From the NCBI GenBank assembly GCA_017629145.1, contig JAGBXR010000013.1, forward strand, positions 1 to 40,055: a stretch of DNA of 40,055 nucleotides. Direction: 5' to 3'. Source of the DNA: Alistipes sp. GTDB lineage: Bacteria; Bacteroidota; Bacteroidia; Bacteroidales; Rikenellaceae. Below the pieces are notes generated by a model. That model worked only from the letters and a program-made list of their open reading frames with translations, did not search any database and was not told where the DNA came from. The position numbers were made by a program, and so were the translations under genes. Numbering within the stretch: position 1 is the first letter of the stretch; the number at the start of each line of letters is the position of its first letter. Of this stretch, positions 16,770 to 26,329 are shown one piece after another.

Positions 16770-19001
16770 CTACTTGACCTCCTTCTTAATCATCGGACGG
16801 ATAGGACGACCAGCCTCAACAGTCTCTACCTCCTCATCCGCCTTGACTACTGCCTCTGGAAGCGCCTCAACCTCGACAACTGCCTCCGCATCACGCCACA
16901 AACCGCGCGCCTTGAGCATAGGAGTCTTGTCGGGATCTGCACCACGGAACTTGCGATACATATCCATACCTGGACGCTGACCACCCTGTGCCAAAACATC
17001 GTAGCGGAAGCTGTGTGCGAGATCCTTATCGCAGATATCGCGGCACTCGCTGAATGCTGCAAAGGCATCCTTGTCGAGCACCTCTGCCCAGAGGTAGAAG
17101 TAGTAACCCGAAGAGTAACCACCATTGAAGATGTGGGCGAAGTAGGTGTAGCGGTAGCGAGGTGCAATCTCTGGGATAAGACCGCGACGTGTTGCGAGGT
17201 TGTAGCTCTCGAAAGCATTCACGTCGATGTCGGTATCGGCCTCCAATGTATGGATATCCATATCGATAAGTGCAGCAGCGCAAAGCTCGGTTGTTGTGAA
17301 GCCCTGGTTGAAGAGCGAAGCCTTCTGGATCTTCTCGATGAGATAGTCAGGAATAACCTCGTTGGTCTTGTAGTGCGTAGCATACTCCTTCATAATCTCT
17401 GGCTCGAATGCCCAGTTCTCCATAATCTGCGATGGAAGCTCTACGAAGTCACCCTCAACCTCGGCCAACGAACGGTAACGAACATCTGCAAAGAGGAAGT
17501 GTAGAGCGTGACCGAACTCGTGGAACATAGTCTCGGCCTCGTCGAACGTAAGGAGCGAAGGTGTATCACCCACAGGAGGCGTAAAGTTGCATACGATACC
17601 TACTACTGGAGCTACACGCTCGCCATCGTCGTAGCGCTGCTCGGCGAAGTAGCCGCACCACGCACCACCGCTCTTCGACTTGCGAGGGTATGGGTCGAGA
17701 TACAATACACCGAGGTGTGACTGATCGTTGTCGAGAACCTGATATACGGTGCACTCTTTGTGATAGCGAGGAGCAGCAATTGGACGGAATGTGATGCCAT
17801 AGAGGCGGTTAGCAAGGTAGAACATACCATCGCGCACGTTGTCCAACGAGAGGTACTTGCGCACAGCCTCCTCGTCGAGCTGATACTTATCCTTACGCAC
17901 CTTCTCGGCATAGTACCACCAATCCGAGCTCTCGAAGGTCTCGCCTGGGTGATCCTTCTCGAACATAACCTTCATATCCTCCAACTCACGCTTTGCTGAC
18001 TCGAGGGCTGGTGTCCAGATCTCGTCAAGGAGTGAGTATACGGCCTTTGGATTGCCAGCCATCTGTGCATCGGTAACGTATGCCGAGTAGCTGTCGAAGC
18101 CGAGCAAGTGTGCCTTCTCAACACGCAAACGTGCCATATCCTCAATGAGAGCCTTGTTGTCATACTCGTTGTCGTTGTTGCAACGGTTCAAGTAGCCATT
18201 GTAGAGCTGACGACGAAGGTCACGATTTGAAGAGTATGTGAGGAATGGGAGCATACTTGGCTTGTCGAGTGTGAATACATAGCCATCCTTGTTAGCAGCA
18301 ACCGCTGCCTCCTTCGCCTGGTTGCGAACACCCTCTGGAAGATCCTCCACCTGTGAAGCATTGAGCTCGAGCATAAACGAGCCGTTCTCGGTGAGAAGGT
18401 TATTACCAAAGCGGATGTTGAGAGCAGTAAGCTCGGCGTTGATTGCCATAAGGCGCTCCTTGGCCTCGCCCTCGAGCAGAGCACCCGAACGAACGAAGTT
18501 GTTGTATAACTTCTCCACAAGGCGAAGCTGCACCTCGTCGAGCTGGAACTCATCGCGACGGTCATATACGCTCTTCACACGCTCGAAGAGACCGTCATTG
18601 AGCATAATGGCATTGTAGTGCTGCTCCAAACGGGGCATCATACGGTTCTGCACCTCCTGCATCTCGGCATCGAGGTCCGATGCTGAAAGCATACCGAAGA
18701 GAAGGTTGATCTCTGCAAGCTTGATACCTGCACGATCCAAAGCAAGAATTACGTTGTCGAAGGTAGGCTCCTCCGTAGAGTTTACGATGGCCTCAATCTC
18801 CGCATTGTGCATCTGCATAGCAGCCTCGAAAGCTGGCTCGTAGTGCTTGGTGCAAATTTGGTCGAAAGGAGGAATACCGAACTCGGTGTTCCACTCCTCA
18901 AGCAAAGGATTGCCCATAGAGACAACCTCCTCGCTTGTGCAAGAAGAAAGATTCAAGGTCATAGCAAACATTAATGACGATAATAGTAAAAGTCGTTTCA
19001 T
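16770..19001 (-). CDS. dcp: M3-family peptidyl-dipeptidase Dcp paralogue, lipoprotein form
   Basis: A 743-residue paralogue of the next gene, with the zinc motif H494-EFGH-ALHFLF at the same residue number. I chose ATG 19001 because it starts the lipoprotein signal MKRLLLLSSLMFAMTLNLSSC; the longer frame would run across the promoter and the start of rsmE. The family features NPLLEEWNTEFGIPPFDQI, ELPSQIMENWAFEP and YFAHIFNGGYSSGYYFYLWAE are present. A C-terminal tail of about 40 residues (rich in Glu, Val and Ala, ending IRPMIKKEVK) goes beyond the usual family end. The two enzymes probably work together on peptide use in the envelope. Its promoter overlaps that of rsmE. Confidence 0.92.
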   Translation of the reverse strand: MKRLLLLSSLMFAMTLNLSSCTSEEVVSMGNPLLEEWNTEFGIPPFDQICTKHYEPAFEAAMQMHNAEIEAIVNSTEEPTFDNVILALDRAGIKLAEINLLFGMLSASDLDAEMQEVQNRMMPRLEQHYNAIMLNDGLFERVKSVYDRRDEFQLDEVQLRLVEKLYNNFVRSGALLEGEAKERLMAINAELTALNIRFGNNLLTENGSFMLELNASQVEDLPEGVRNQAKEAAVAANKDGYVFTLDKPSMLPFLTYSSNRDLRRQLYNGYLNRCNNDNEYDNKALIEDMARLRVEKAHLLGFDSYSAYVTDAQMAGNPKAVYSLLDEIWTPALESAKRELEDMKVMFEKDHPGETFESSDWWYYAEKVRKDKYQLDEEAVRKYLSLDNVRDGMFYLANRLYGITFRPIAAPRYHKECTVYQVLDNDQSHLGVLYLDPYPRKSKSGGAWCGYFAEQRYDDGERVAPVVGIVCNFTPPVGDTPSLLTFDEAETMFHEFGHALHFLFADVRYRSLAEVEGDFVELPSQIMENWAFEPEIMKEYATHYKTNEVIPDYLIEKIQKASLFNQGFTTTELCAAALIDMDIHTLEADTDIDVNAFESYNLATRRGLIPEIAPRYRYTYFAHIFNGGYSSGYYFYLWAEVLDKDAFAAFSECRDICDKDLAHSFRYDVLAQGGQRPGMDMYRKFRGADPDKTPMLKARGLWRDAEAVVEVEALPEAVVKADEEVETVEAGRPIRPMIKKEVK

Positions 19002-19018
19002 CTCTCGTATTATTTTAT

Positions 19019-19057
19019 TAACTTTGCGCAAAGTTAAAAAATTATTGAGTAATGCAA
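19019..19057. promoter_or_regulatory. Overlapping divergent promoters on an 18-bp perfect palindrome
   Basis: TAACTTTGCGCAAAGTTA (19019-19036) is a perfect palindrome, so both strands carry a TAACTTTG -7 box. On the minus strand, TTG at 19057-19055 lies 18 bp upstream, which gives a full promoter for the peptidase gene. On the plus strand no TTG box is seen, but the box lies 26 bp before the rsmE start. Confidence 0.75.
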
Positions 19058-19762
19058 CTATTTTATGCACCGGAAATTTCATTTCCGCGACATACTCTTT
19101 CAGAGGAGGAGTCAAAACACTGCACAAAAGTGCTACGTATGCGCTGCGGCGAAGAGCTATTTTTGACCGATGGTCAAGGCACTATGCACCGATGTAAGAT
19201 AGTGAGTGACAACGCAAAACACTGCGAAGTAGAGATTGTAGAGAGCACCCCCGAATACGAGAAACTACCATACAATCTTTCGATGGCCGTAGCCCCAACA
19301 AAAAATATCGACCGATACGAGTGGTTTTTGGAAAAAGCTACCGAAGTGGGCGTTTTCGAGTTCATACCTATCGAGTGCGACCATAGCGAGCGTCGACAGA
19401 TAAAACCCGAACGCGAGGAGAAGGTGATTACCGCAGCGGTAAAACAGTCGCTCAAAGCCTACCACCCTACACTCCATCCGTTGACCCCACTGCGCAAGCT
19501 TATCACACAGCCGTTTAATGGTCAAAAATTCATAGCGCACTGCAACGATGAGCTCGGCGAGCGTCTATATTTGGGAAATCTTATAGAAAAAGGCGAGAAT
19601 GTGCTAATTTTAATTGGTCCAGAGGGTGATTTTTCGAAGGAAGAGATTACCTTTGCACTCCAAAATGGCTTTCGAGCTATCAGCCTCGGCAAACAGCGCC
19701 TCCGCACCGAAACCGCAGCGGTGGTTGCAACCGTGCTGACATCGACAGTCAACTCATTGTAA
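19052..19762 (+). CDS. rsmE: 16S rRNA (uracil1498-N3)-methyltransferase RsmE
   Basis: A 236-residue SPOUT-class methyltransferase that modifies U1498 in 16S rRNA using S-adenosylmethionine. The N-terminal PUA-like domain (to about residue 70) has the family pattern HTLSEEESKHCTKVLRMRCGEELFLTDGQG. The SPOUT domain follows, with APTKNIDRYEWFLEKATEVGV, the knot segment LILIGPEGDFSKEEI and SLGKQRLRTETAAV. The length is normal. It is divergent from the Dcp-type gene, and the hydrogenase-like operon begins 42 bp after its stop, so read-through into that operon is likely. Confidence 0.96.
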   Translation: MQLFYAPEISFPRHTLSEEESKHCTKVLRMRCGEELFLTDGQGTMHRCKIVSDNAKHCEVEIVESTPEYEKLPYNLSMAVAPTKNIDRYEWFLEKATEVGVFEFIPIECDHSERRQIKPEREEKVITAAVKQSLKAYHPTLHPLTPLRKLITQPFNGQKFIAHCNDELGERLYLGNLIEKGENVLILIGPEGDFSKEEITFALQNGFRAISLGKQRLRTETAAVVATVLTSTVNSL

Positions 19763-19804
19763 TTGAACTATTGAACAAACTTTAACAGACTTAACAACAG
19801 GGTT

Positions 19805-21790
19805 ATGTATCTTTATGCCTTATTGGTAACGGTGCTGCTCATTGCCGCCATCTACCTTGCGCCTTTGCGCAGCAAGGTGTGGGTCGCAACGGGCATTGTT
19901 TCGTTAGCCGCTTGTTCGGCCATAGCGCTTGCCGTGATGGCCTTCTTGGGTGGAGATGTCGCAATAGCAACATTCATCACACCTCTTTTCGGAGCAGAGC
20001 ATCTCTCGGTAGATAAGCTATCGTCGCTCTTCCTGCTCATTATCTCGGTGGCAGCAGTAGCCACAACGCTCTACTCGAAGGGCTATGTCGAGGGCTATCT
20101 GAAGCGCTTCTCGCCAGCGCACATCTCGCTGCACTATACGGCACTTGTGTTGCTCGTAGTGTCAATGATGCTCGTGGTAATGTCGAGCGGAGGTTTCTCG
20201 TTCCTCTTCTCGTGGGAGCTGATGACCATCGCATCGTTCATCCTCATTTTGTTCGAGGCAGACCGTCAGGAGACACGTCGTGCAGCGCTCAACTACTTAG
20301 TAATGATGCACATCGGCTTTATGTTCCTCGTCGCTGGCTTCGCACTTCTCTACTCGACAACTGGCTCGGCGAACTTCTCGGCTATCGAGGGTTACTTTAA
20401 GTGGGCAGCGCCTATGCCACTGTTCCTCATCCTCTTTGCAGGATTTGGTATGAAGGCCGGTATCTTCCCTATGCACATTTGGCTTCCCGAGGCACACCCA
20501 GCAGCGCCATCACACGTTTCGGCAATTATGTCGGGTGTGATGATTAAGACGGGTATCTACGGCATCATCCGCCTTATGCAGGCTATCGACCACAATATCG
20601 ATTTGCTCTACGCTATCGGTCTTGTGATTCTGCTTTCGGGTATCATCACAGGCCTCTGGGGAGTTATCCTCGCAGCTATGCAGAACGACATTAAGCGTCT
20701 TTTGGCATACTCAAGTATCGAGAATATCGGCGTGATACTCATCGGCTTGGGTGTTGCAGCCGTAGGTCACGCAGCAGGCAGCAATCTCATCGGTATGTGT
20801 GGTATTTGTGGCGCATTACTCCACACCGTAAACCACTCGTTGTTCAAGAGCTTGTTGTTCTTCAGCGCAGGTAACATCTACTCGAAGCTTCACACCACAG
20901 CGATGAACCAGATGGGTGGTCTTGCAAAGCATATGCCAGTTACGGCTATGCTTATGCTCTTTGCTACGGTGGCCATATGCGCACTTCCTCCTCTCAACGG
21001 TTTTGTTTCGGAGTTGCTCATCTACATTGGTATGTTCAATGGCGTGAGCGATGGTCACGAGGTGCTCTACGCCGTTGGCGCTATTATCGCACTCTCGCTC
21101 ATCGGAGGTATCGTAGTTTTGGCCTTCACCAAGCTCTATGGTGTGGTTATGCTCGGTTCACCTCGTTCGACACACGTTGCCGAGAGCTCGGAGGTAGACA
21201 ACTTGCGTATCGCAGCAATGGCTATTCCTGCAATGTTCGTACTCTTCATTGGTCTCTTACCACAGATTGCCATTCGTCCTGTAACGATTGTTGCCGAGGC
21301 AATTACGGGTGCCGACCACTATATCGCTATTAATCATTTCGAGCCTACACTCACAACACTCAGCTACGTAGGCTTTGCACTCATTGCCATCATCGTTGCG
21401 CTCTATCTTCTGAAGCGTCGCGCACAGCGCACACGCGAGGTGGAGAGCGGTCCTACGTGGGGTTGCGGCTTCACTGCTCTCAACACACGTATGCAGTATA
21501 CAGGCGAGTCGTACTCCGAGGGTTTGGAGAATATCGCCAAGTCGTTGATGAAGGATACGGTAGATGGCCGTTCGGTCGAGAAGTCGGAGATATTCCCTGC
21601 AGCACACAACTATCGTGTGCGCCACAAGGATAAGATCGACTCGTTGCTCGGTGGCTGGTGGGTAGTGCTTATGTATCGCATCAACCTCAACGTAATGCGC
21701 CTGCGTACGGGTCACGTCAACAAGTATATCACCTTCGCGCTGGTATTCCTCGTTGCTGTACTTGTACTCACTATTGTCGGCATATTGTAA
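19805..21790 (+). CDS. hyfB: HyfB-like proton-pumping membrane subunit of an Ehr-type complex
   Basis: A 661-residue integral membrane protein of the NuoL/MrpA/HyfB antiporter-like family, with about 15 membrane helices. The channel signatures are present: the helix with SGGFSFLFSWELMTI (the key glutamate), FGMKAGIFPMHIWLPEAHPAAPSHVSAIMSG, MIKTGIYGIIRL and HTVNHSLFKSLLFFSAGNIY with its lysine. The C-terminal part (GPTWGCGFTALNTRMQYT) is typical of HyfB. It starts a six-gene operon (HyfB, C, E, F, G and an H/I fusion) with very short gaps. Because the proton-path residues are kept, ion translocation seems likely. No HyfD homologue is present. Confidence 0.9.
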   Translation: MYLYALLVTVLLIAAIYLAPLRSKVWVATGIVSLAACSAIALAVMAFLGGDVAIATFITPLFGAEHLSVDKLSSLFLLIISVAAVATTLYSKGYVEGYLKRFSPAHISLHYTALVLLVVSMMLVVMSSGGFSFLFSWELMTIASFILILFEADRQETRRAALNYLVMMHIGFMFLVAGFALLYSTTGSANFSAIEGYFKWAAPMPLFLILFAGFGMKAGIFPMHIWLPEAHPAAPSHVSAIMSGVMIKTGIYGIIRLMQAIDHNIDLLYAIGLVILLSGIITGLWGVILAAMQNDIKRLLAYSSIENIGVILIGLGVAAVGHAAGSNLIGMCGICGALLHTVNHSLFKSLLFFSAGNIYSKLHTTAMNQMGGLAKHMPVTAMLMLFATVAICALPPLNGFVSELLIYIGMFNGVSDGHEVLYAVGAIIALSLIGGIVVLAFTKLYGVVMLGSPRSTHVAESSEVDNLRIAAMAIPAMFVLFIGLLPQIAIRPVTIVAEAITGADHYIAINHFEPTLTTLSYVGFALIAIIVALYLLKRRAQRTREVESGPTWGCGFTALNTRMQYTGESYSEGLENIAKSLMKDTVDGRSVEKSEIFPAAHNYRVRHKDKIDSLLGGWWVVLMYRINLNVMRLRTGHVNKYITFALVFLVAVLVLTIVGIL

Positions 21791-21814
21791 ACTTAAGAGT
21801 AAATATCGAAAGCT

Positions 21815-22732
21815 ATGTTGATAAAACTTCTAAATACGCTACTAATGATTGCTGTGGCTATCTCGATTACGGGAGTCATCAATCGTACACGTGCAGTGTG
21901 GGCTGGCCGCAAGGGCATCCGTTTCTTCCAGCACATCTATAACGTTGAGCTTCAGATGCGTAAGGGTGCGGTATACTCTACCACTACATCGATACTCTTC
22001 CGCATTGCACCTTGCGTCTATCTTGGCGCTGCGCTCCTCGCGTTCCTCTTTATTCCGGTTGCTGACCTCGAGCCACTGCTCTCGTTCCACGGCGACATCA
22101 TCCTCGTTGCCTATCTTTTGGCACTCTCGCGCACAGCGCTTATCCTCGCAGCACTCGACACCGGCAGCTCGTTCGAGGGTATGGGTGCAGCACGTGAAGC
22201 ACTCTATGGCGCACTCGTTGAGCCAGCGCTGATGATGGGTATGGCGACACTTGCACTCTTCTGTGGTTATTCGTCGTTTGCCGAGATCTTCTCTATGGCG
22301 CGCGACCTGGATATGAACCTTACAGTGGTGCTCGTTCTGGTGGCATACGTCTTCGTGGTGATTATGTTTGTCGAGGCTGGTCGTGTACCTGTGGATGACC
22401 CACGTACACACCTCGAGCTTACAATGATTCACGAGGTTATGTGCCTCGACTACTCGGGTATCGATATGGCGATGATTCACATCGCTGGCTGGCTCAAGAA
22501 TAGCATCTTCGCTATCATTGCTGCAAATGCCATCTCGGTAGCCTTCTGCTTCCACTGGTGGTTTGCTGCACCGCTTGCCGTACTCGGCACGGGTATCGCC
22601 ATAGGTGTTGTCGAGTCGTTCCGCGCTCGTAACAAGCTCTCACGCAATACAACATTCATCCTCACCATTGTGGCTATGTCGGCACTTGTACTGCTTACGG
22701 GCTTCTTGCTAATCCAAAACATTGAAATATAG
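21815..22732 (+). CDS. hyfC: HyfC/HycD-like (NuoH family) membrane subunit
   Basis: A 305-residue protein with about eight membrane helices, homologous to NuoH/HycD, the subunit that anchors the peripheral arm. Conserved stretches are RAVWAGRKGIRFFQHIYNVE near the N-terminus, LAALDTGSSFEGMGAAREAL, and EAGRVPVDDPRTHLELTMIHE, which holds the acidic residues at the quinone/proton gate. All charged family residues that I can recognise are kept, in contrast to the peripheral subunits of this operon. It lies 24 bp after hyfB and 9 bp before hyfE. Confidence 0.9.
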   Translation: MLIKLLNTLLMIAVAISITGVINRTRAVWAGRKGIRFFQHIYNVELQMRKGAVYSTTTSILFRIAPCVYLGAALLAFLFIPVADLEPLLSFHGDIILVAYLLALSRTALILAALDTGSSFEGMGAAREALYGALVEPALMMGMATLALFCGYSSFAEIFSMARDLDMNLTVVLVLVAYVFVVIMFVEAGRVPVDDPRTHLELTMIHEVMCLDYSGIDMAMIHIAGWLKNSIFAIIAANAISVAFCFHWWFAAPLAVLGTGIAIGVVESFRARNKLSRNTTFILTIVAMSALVLLTGFLLIQNIEI

Positions 22733-22741
22733 TATCGCCAT

Positions 22742-23368
22742 ATGACACTATCACTCATTATATTATATGTGCTCACGCTCATCTACCTAGCCATAGCCGA
22801 GCGTTTCCGTAGCCATACGACAATCCTCGCTATGCAGGGATTGTTGCTCTTCGGCATCGCCCTAGTGCGTATGCACGAGTTCCACCCTGTGGAGATGGGT
22901 TTTATCATCATCGAAACCCTCATCTTCAAGGCCCTCGCCATCCCAGCGATTCTTATGCACGTCATCCGCAAGACGAAGATTAATCGCATACACACATCAT
23001 CGTCGCAGTTCGGCGCACTTATAATGTCGATAATCGCACTTGTTGCAAGCTGTACGATTACCTACTATATGGCCGATAACCGCACTGATATGATTTTCTT
23101 CGGCGTGGCACTCTACGCGCTGCTCTCGGGACTTATTCTCATTGTGTCGCGTCGTCGTATCTTCGCCCATCTGGTCGGATTCCTCATCATCGAGAATGGT
23201 GTCTTCCTCTTCTCGATGGCTATCGGTGTTGAGCTGCCAATGCTTATCAACCTGGCTATTATGCTCGATATCCTTATCTCGATACTTATCCTCGGTATGT
23301 TCCTCCGTCGCGTTGACGACGATATCCATACCGATGAGTCGGATGCTCTAACCTCGATTAAAGATTGA
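22742..23368 (+). CDS. hyfE: HyfE-like membrane subunit
   Basis: A 208-residue hydrophobic protein with about six predicted helices. It matches HyfE in length and in having a NuoK-like second half: MIFFGVALYALLSGLILIVSRR, then LVGFLIIENGVFLFSMAIG with the conserved membrane glutamate. The C-terminus is short, polar and acidic (DDDIHTDESDALTS). It lies 9 bp after hyfC and 4 bp before hyfF, so the genes are translationally close. The assignment rests on context and on the NuoK-like segment. Confidence 0.85.
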   Translation: MTLSLIILYVLTLIYLAIAERFRSHTTILAMQGLLLFGIALVRMHEFHPVEMGFIIIETLIFKALAIPAILMHVIRKTKINRIHTSSSQFGALIMSIIALVASCTITYYMADNRTDMIFFGVALYALLSGLILIVSRRRIFAHLVGFLIIENGVFLFSMAIGVELPMLINLAIMLDILISILILGMFLRRVDDDIHTDESDALTSIKD

Positions 23369-23372
23369 TGCA

Positions 23373-24785
23373 ATGCTTATATTTCTCATTCTAACAACAC
23401 TATTAGCCCTCTCGCCACTTGTACTGCGTAGTATGAGGGCTACGAATATCGTTGCAGGCCTATTCTTCGCAACACACGTTGCAGCCATTGCCCTGCTTGT
23501 GGGCTTCGGTCGCATCGACAGCGTTATGCTCCACATCTTCCGCGCCGACACCCTCGCGGTGCTTTTCCACGCACTGATGACCCTTGTGCTCGGCTTCGCG
23601 CTCCTGCACTCATCGTCATACCTCAAGGCCGAGGATATCACCACTACGTCGTATAAGGCATACTACACACTCCTTATGCTTCTTGCCGTAGCTATCACGT
23701 GTGTTTACTACTCGGATAACGTAGCTATGACGTGGGTATTCCTCGAGGCAACAACCATCTGCTCGGCAGGTATCATCTACCACCGCGAGTTCAGCCAGTC
23801 ACTCGAGGCTACGTGGAAGTATATCTTCGTATGCTCAACAGGTATCGCAATGGCCTACCTCGGCATCCTGCTTCTTTCGACTGTTGCACAGCACGGTGAG
23901 CTGGACTACGCCTCACTGCGCGAAGCTATCGCATTGGGTAACCCATTGTATCTGAAGGTTGCCTTCCTGCTTATCGTCGTTGGATATAGCTGCAAAATGG
24001 AGATTTTCCCACTCTATACCGTAGGTGTCGATGCCAACTATGCAGCCCCTGCTCCAGCTTCGGCATTTATCTCTACGGCGCTGGTTAATGCCGGCTTCCT
24101 GGCCATTATGCGCATCTACACGCTCTTCTCGGCAGCGGGCGAAGTCTTTGCGTGGGCGCGCCACGTCCTTATCCTTATTGGTGTGCTTTCGCTTGCCGTA
24201 GGTGCTATGTTCCTTCGCCGCACGAACAACTACAAGCGATTTTTGTCGTACTCTACGGTCGAGAATATGGGTATCGTGGCTATCGGTATGGGTATTGGTG
24301 GTGTAGCTCTATGGGCTGCAGTATTCCACGTTGTATGCCACACGTTTGTCAAGAGCTCAATGTTCTTCCAGGTGGGTATCATTCGCCATATCTACGATAG
24401 CTACAGCATCAACCGTATTGGTAACTACCTGCATATCAACCGTACAGGTGCGCTTTGCTTCTACATTGGCACGCTCGTTTTGTTGGCATTCCCTCCATCA
24501 CCACTATTTATCAGCGAGGTGATGATTTTCAGCGAGATTGTATCGGTTGGCAGCTGGTGGTTACTCGTTGCAATGCTCATCCTTATGTGCGTTGTTATCT
24601 ACTCTATCTGGTTGCGTACACTACGCCTCAACTACCACAGCAATCAGGATAAGTTGCACCTCTCGGAGGTAAATCGTCGTTTGTCGTACTCAGCAGCGGC
24701 ACTTTTGGTCGTTGCCATCGTACTCGGCTTGTGGCAACCCGACTTCTTGAGCGAGGCAATTGATAAAATTGTAAATATCGGCTAG
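23373..24785 (+). CDS. hyfF: HyfF-like (NuoN/NuoL family) membrane subunit
   Basis: A 470-residue antiporter-like membrane protein with about 13-14 helices. Typical motifs are NVAMTWVFLEATTICSAGIIYH, with its helix-5 glutamate; YSCKMEIFPLYTVGVDANYAAPAPASAFIS; YSTVENMGIVAIGMGIGG; and FHVVCHTFVKSSMFFQVGII, with its helix-8 lysine. With HyfB it gives the complex two antiporter-like modules. It is followed 4 bp later by the large peripheral subunit gene. Confidence 0.9.
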   Translation: MLIFLILTTLLALSPLVLRSMRATNIVAGLFFATHVAAIALLVGFGRIDSVMLHIFRADTLAVLFHALMTLVLGFALLHSSSYLKAEDITTTSYKAYYTLLMLLAVAITCVYYSDNVAMTWVFLEATTICSAGIIYHREFSQSLEATWKYIFVCSTGIAMAYLGILLLSTVAQHGELDYASLREAIALGNPLYLKVAFLLIVVGYSCKMEIFPLYTVGVDANYAAPAPASAFISTALVNAGFLAIMRIYTLFSAAGEVFAWARHVLILIGVLSLAVGAMFLRRTNNYKRFLSYSTVENMGIVAIGMGIGGVALWAAVFHVVCHTFVKSSMFFQVGIIRHIYDSYSINRIGNYLHINRTGALCFYIGTLVLLAFPPSPLFISEVMIFSEIVSVGSWWLLVAMLILMCVVIYSIWLRTLRLNYHSNQDKLHLSEVNRRLSYSAAALLVVAIVLGLWQPDFLSEAIDKIVNIG

Positions 24786-24789
24786 TATT

Positions 24790-26304
24790 ATGGAACTATA
24801 TTTAAGAACAAAGAATACCGCTTCGGCCGTAGCTCTGGCCGATATACCTGTTGTAGAGTATGTTGAGCTCTACAACGATCTGAAGGAGCGAATGGCAGAG
24901 GAGCGTTACCACGTAGGTCACTACTTCGCTACCGAGATTGAGAACGGACTGAAGTTCTATATGCTGTTGCTCGACGACGAGCAGGGCGATGTGCTCATCA
25001 CCTCGTTTGTTCCCGACTACTACGCTTCGGGTCTGGCATCGCTTACGGCTATCCACGAGGCGTTCCACCCCTTCGAGCGCGAGATGCACGAACTATACGG
25101 CATACCTTTCGACAACCACCCTTGGCTCAAGCCTTTGCGCTTCTCGTTTGACCGTCGCGACCGCAATTCAACGATGGACAGCTACCCATTCTACGAGATG
25201 GAGGGCGAGGAGCTCCACGAGGTTAACGTGGGTCCTATCCACGCAGGTATCATCGAGCCAGGTGCATTCCGCTTCATTTGCAATGGTGAGCAGGTGCTCC
25301 ACCTCGAGATTGCTCTCGGCTATCAGCATCGCGGTGTCGAGGCCGAGATGGTAAAGACCGATAACCGCCTTCGTCAGACGCTTATCGCCGAGTCTGTTGC
25401 TGGTGACAGCGCCGTATCACACACTACGGCATATGCCGAGCTTTGCGAGAAACTTATGGATACGGGCATTGACGAGAGATTGCAGCGCGAGCGCTTCGTA
25501 GCTATCGAATTAGAGCGTATTGCAATGCACCTTGCCGACACTGGCGCGCTGGCTACAGATATCGGTTTCCAGCTCTATCAGGTGGCTTGCGAGGCATTGC
25601 GTACGGTTACGATCAACACCACACAGGCGTGGTGCGGTAACCGCTTCGGCAAGAGCCTCATCCGCCCATTCGGCACAAACCATCCGTTGACCGAGGCTAA
25701 AGTCGAGATCATTCGCCGCAACGTGGCCGATGTACGCCGCCGCTATATGGAGCTCCGTAGCGATATTCTCGAGTCGCAGACACTTCTTGCACGTTTCGAG
25801 CAGTGTGGTCTTGTGCCACGCGAGGATATGAAGCGTATTGGAGGTGTGGGTATGGCAGCACGTTCAAGCGGTCTGAAGCGCGATATTCGCCACACACACC
25901 CTTCGGGATTCTACGCTATGGGCGTATCGCACGAGCCAGTGATGAAGCAGGAGGGAGATGTTATGTCACGTCTGGCAACACGTATGGACGAGCTTATCCA
26001 GAGCGCCGATTATATCGAGCAGGCATTGGCATCGTACCGCCCATCAGGCAAGCTTGCAGCACCCAACTACAACGCAGCATTCAAGGCCGACGCCTTAAGC
26101 TTTTCGTTTGTCGAGGGCTGGCGTGGCGAGATATGTCACGTAGCTTTGACCGATAGCGAGGGTCGCATCGCGAAGTATAAGATCAAAGATCCTAGTGTTC
26201 ACAACTGGCTTGGTCTGGCTATCGCCGTACGTTCAGAGGGAATATCGGACTTCCCTATCAACAACAAAAGTTTCAACCTGTCATACTGCGGTCACGACTT
26301 GTAG
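24790..26304 (+). CDS. hyfG: HyfG/HycE-like large subunit without NiFe ligands
   Basis: A 504-residue fusion of a NuoC-like domain (residues ~1-130, with EAFHPFEREMHELYGIPFDNHPWLKPLRF) and a NuoD/HycE-like large-subunit domain (LHLEIALGYQHRGVEAEM, then ERIAMHLADTGALATDIGFQ). In true group 4 hydrogenases the active-site nickel is held by an N-terminal CxxC within ..CGIC..SH and a C-terminal CxxC. Here the first motif reads E201-SVAGDSAVSH, so the cysteine positions are A204 and S207. The C-terminus ends FNLSYCGHDL, with a single cysteine. The protein therefore cannot bind a NiFe centre in the known way. This is the hallmark of energy-converting hydrogenase-related (Ehr) complexes. Confidence 0.9.
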   Translation: MELYLRTKNTASAVALADIPVVEYVELYNDLKERMAEERYHVGHYFATEIENGLKFYMLLLDDEQGDVLITSFVPDYYASGLASLTAIHEAFHPFEREMHELYGIPFDNHPWLKPLRFSFDRRDRNSTMDSYPFYEMEGEELHEVNVGPIHAGIIEPGAFRFICNGEQVLHLEIALGYQHRGVEAEMVKTDNRLRQTLIAESVAGDSAVSHTTAYAELCEKLMDTGIDERLQRERFVAIELERIAMHLADTGALATDIGFQLYQVACEALRTVTINTTQAWCGNRFGKSLIRPFGTNHPLTEAKVEIIRRNVADVRRRYMELRSDILESQTLLARFEQCGLVPREDMKRIGGVGMAARSSGLKRDIRHTHPSGFYAMGVSHEPVMKQEGDVMSRLATRMDELIQSADYIEQALASYRPSGKLAAPNYNAAFKADALSFSFVEGWRGEICHVALTDSEGRIAKYKIKDPSVHNWLGLAIAVRSEGISDFPINNKSFNLSYCGHDL

Positions 26305-26329
26305 TGCGACGACAAATATAGTATAGATT

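Noticed and set aside
21842-22555. 237-codon frame antisense to hyfC
   Set aside because: It is rich in His, Cys, Glu and Arg, as expected for the antisense of a membrane protein gene; hyfC is clearly the real gene.
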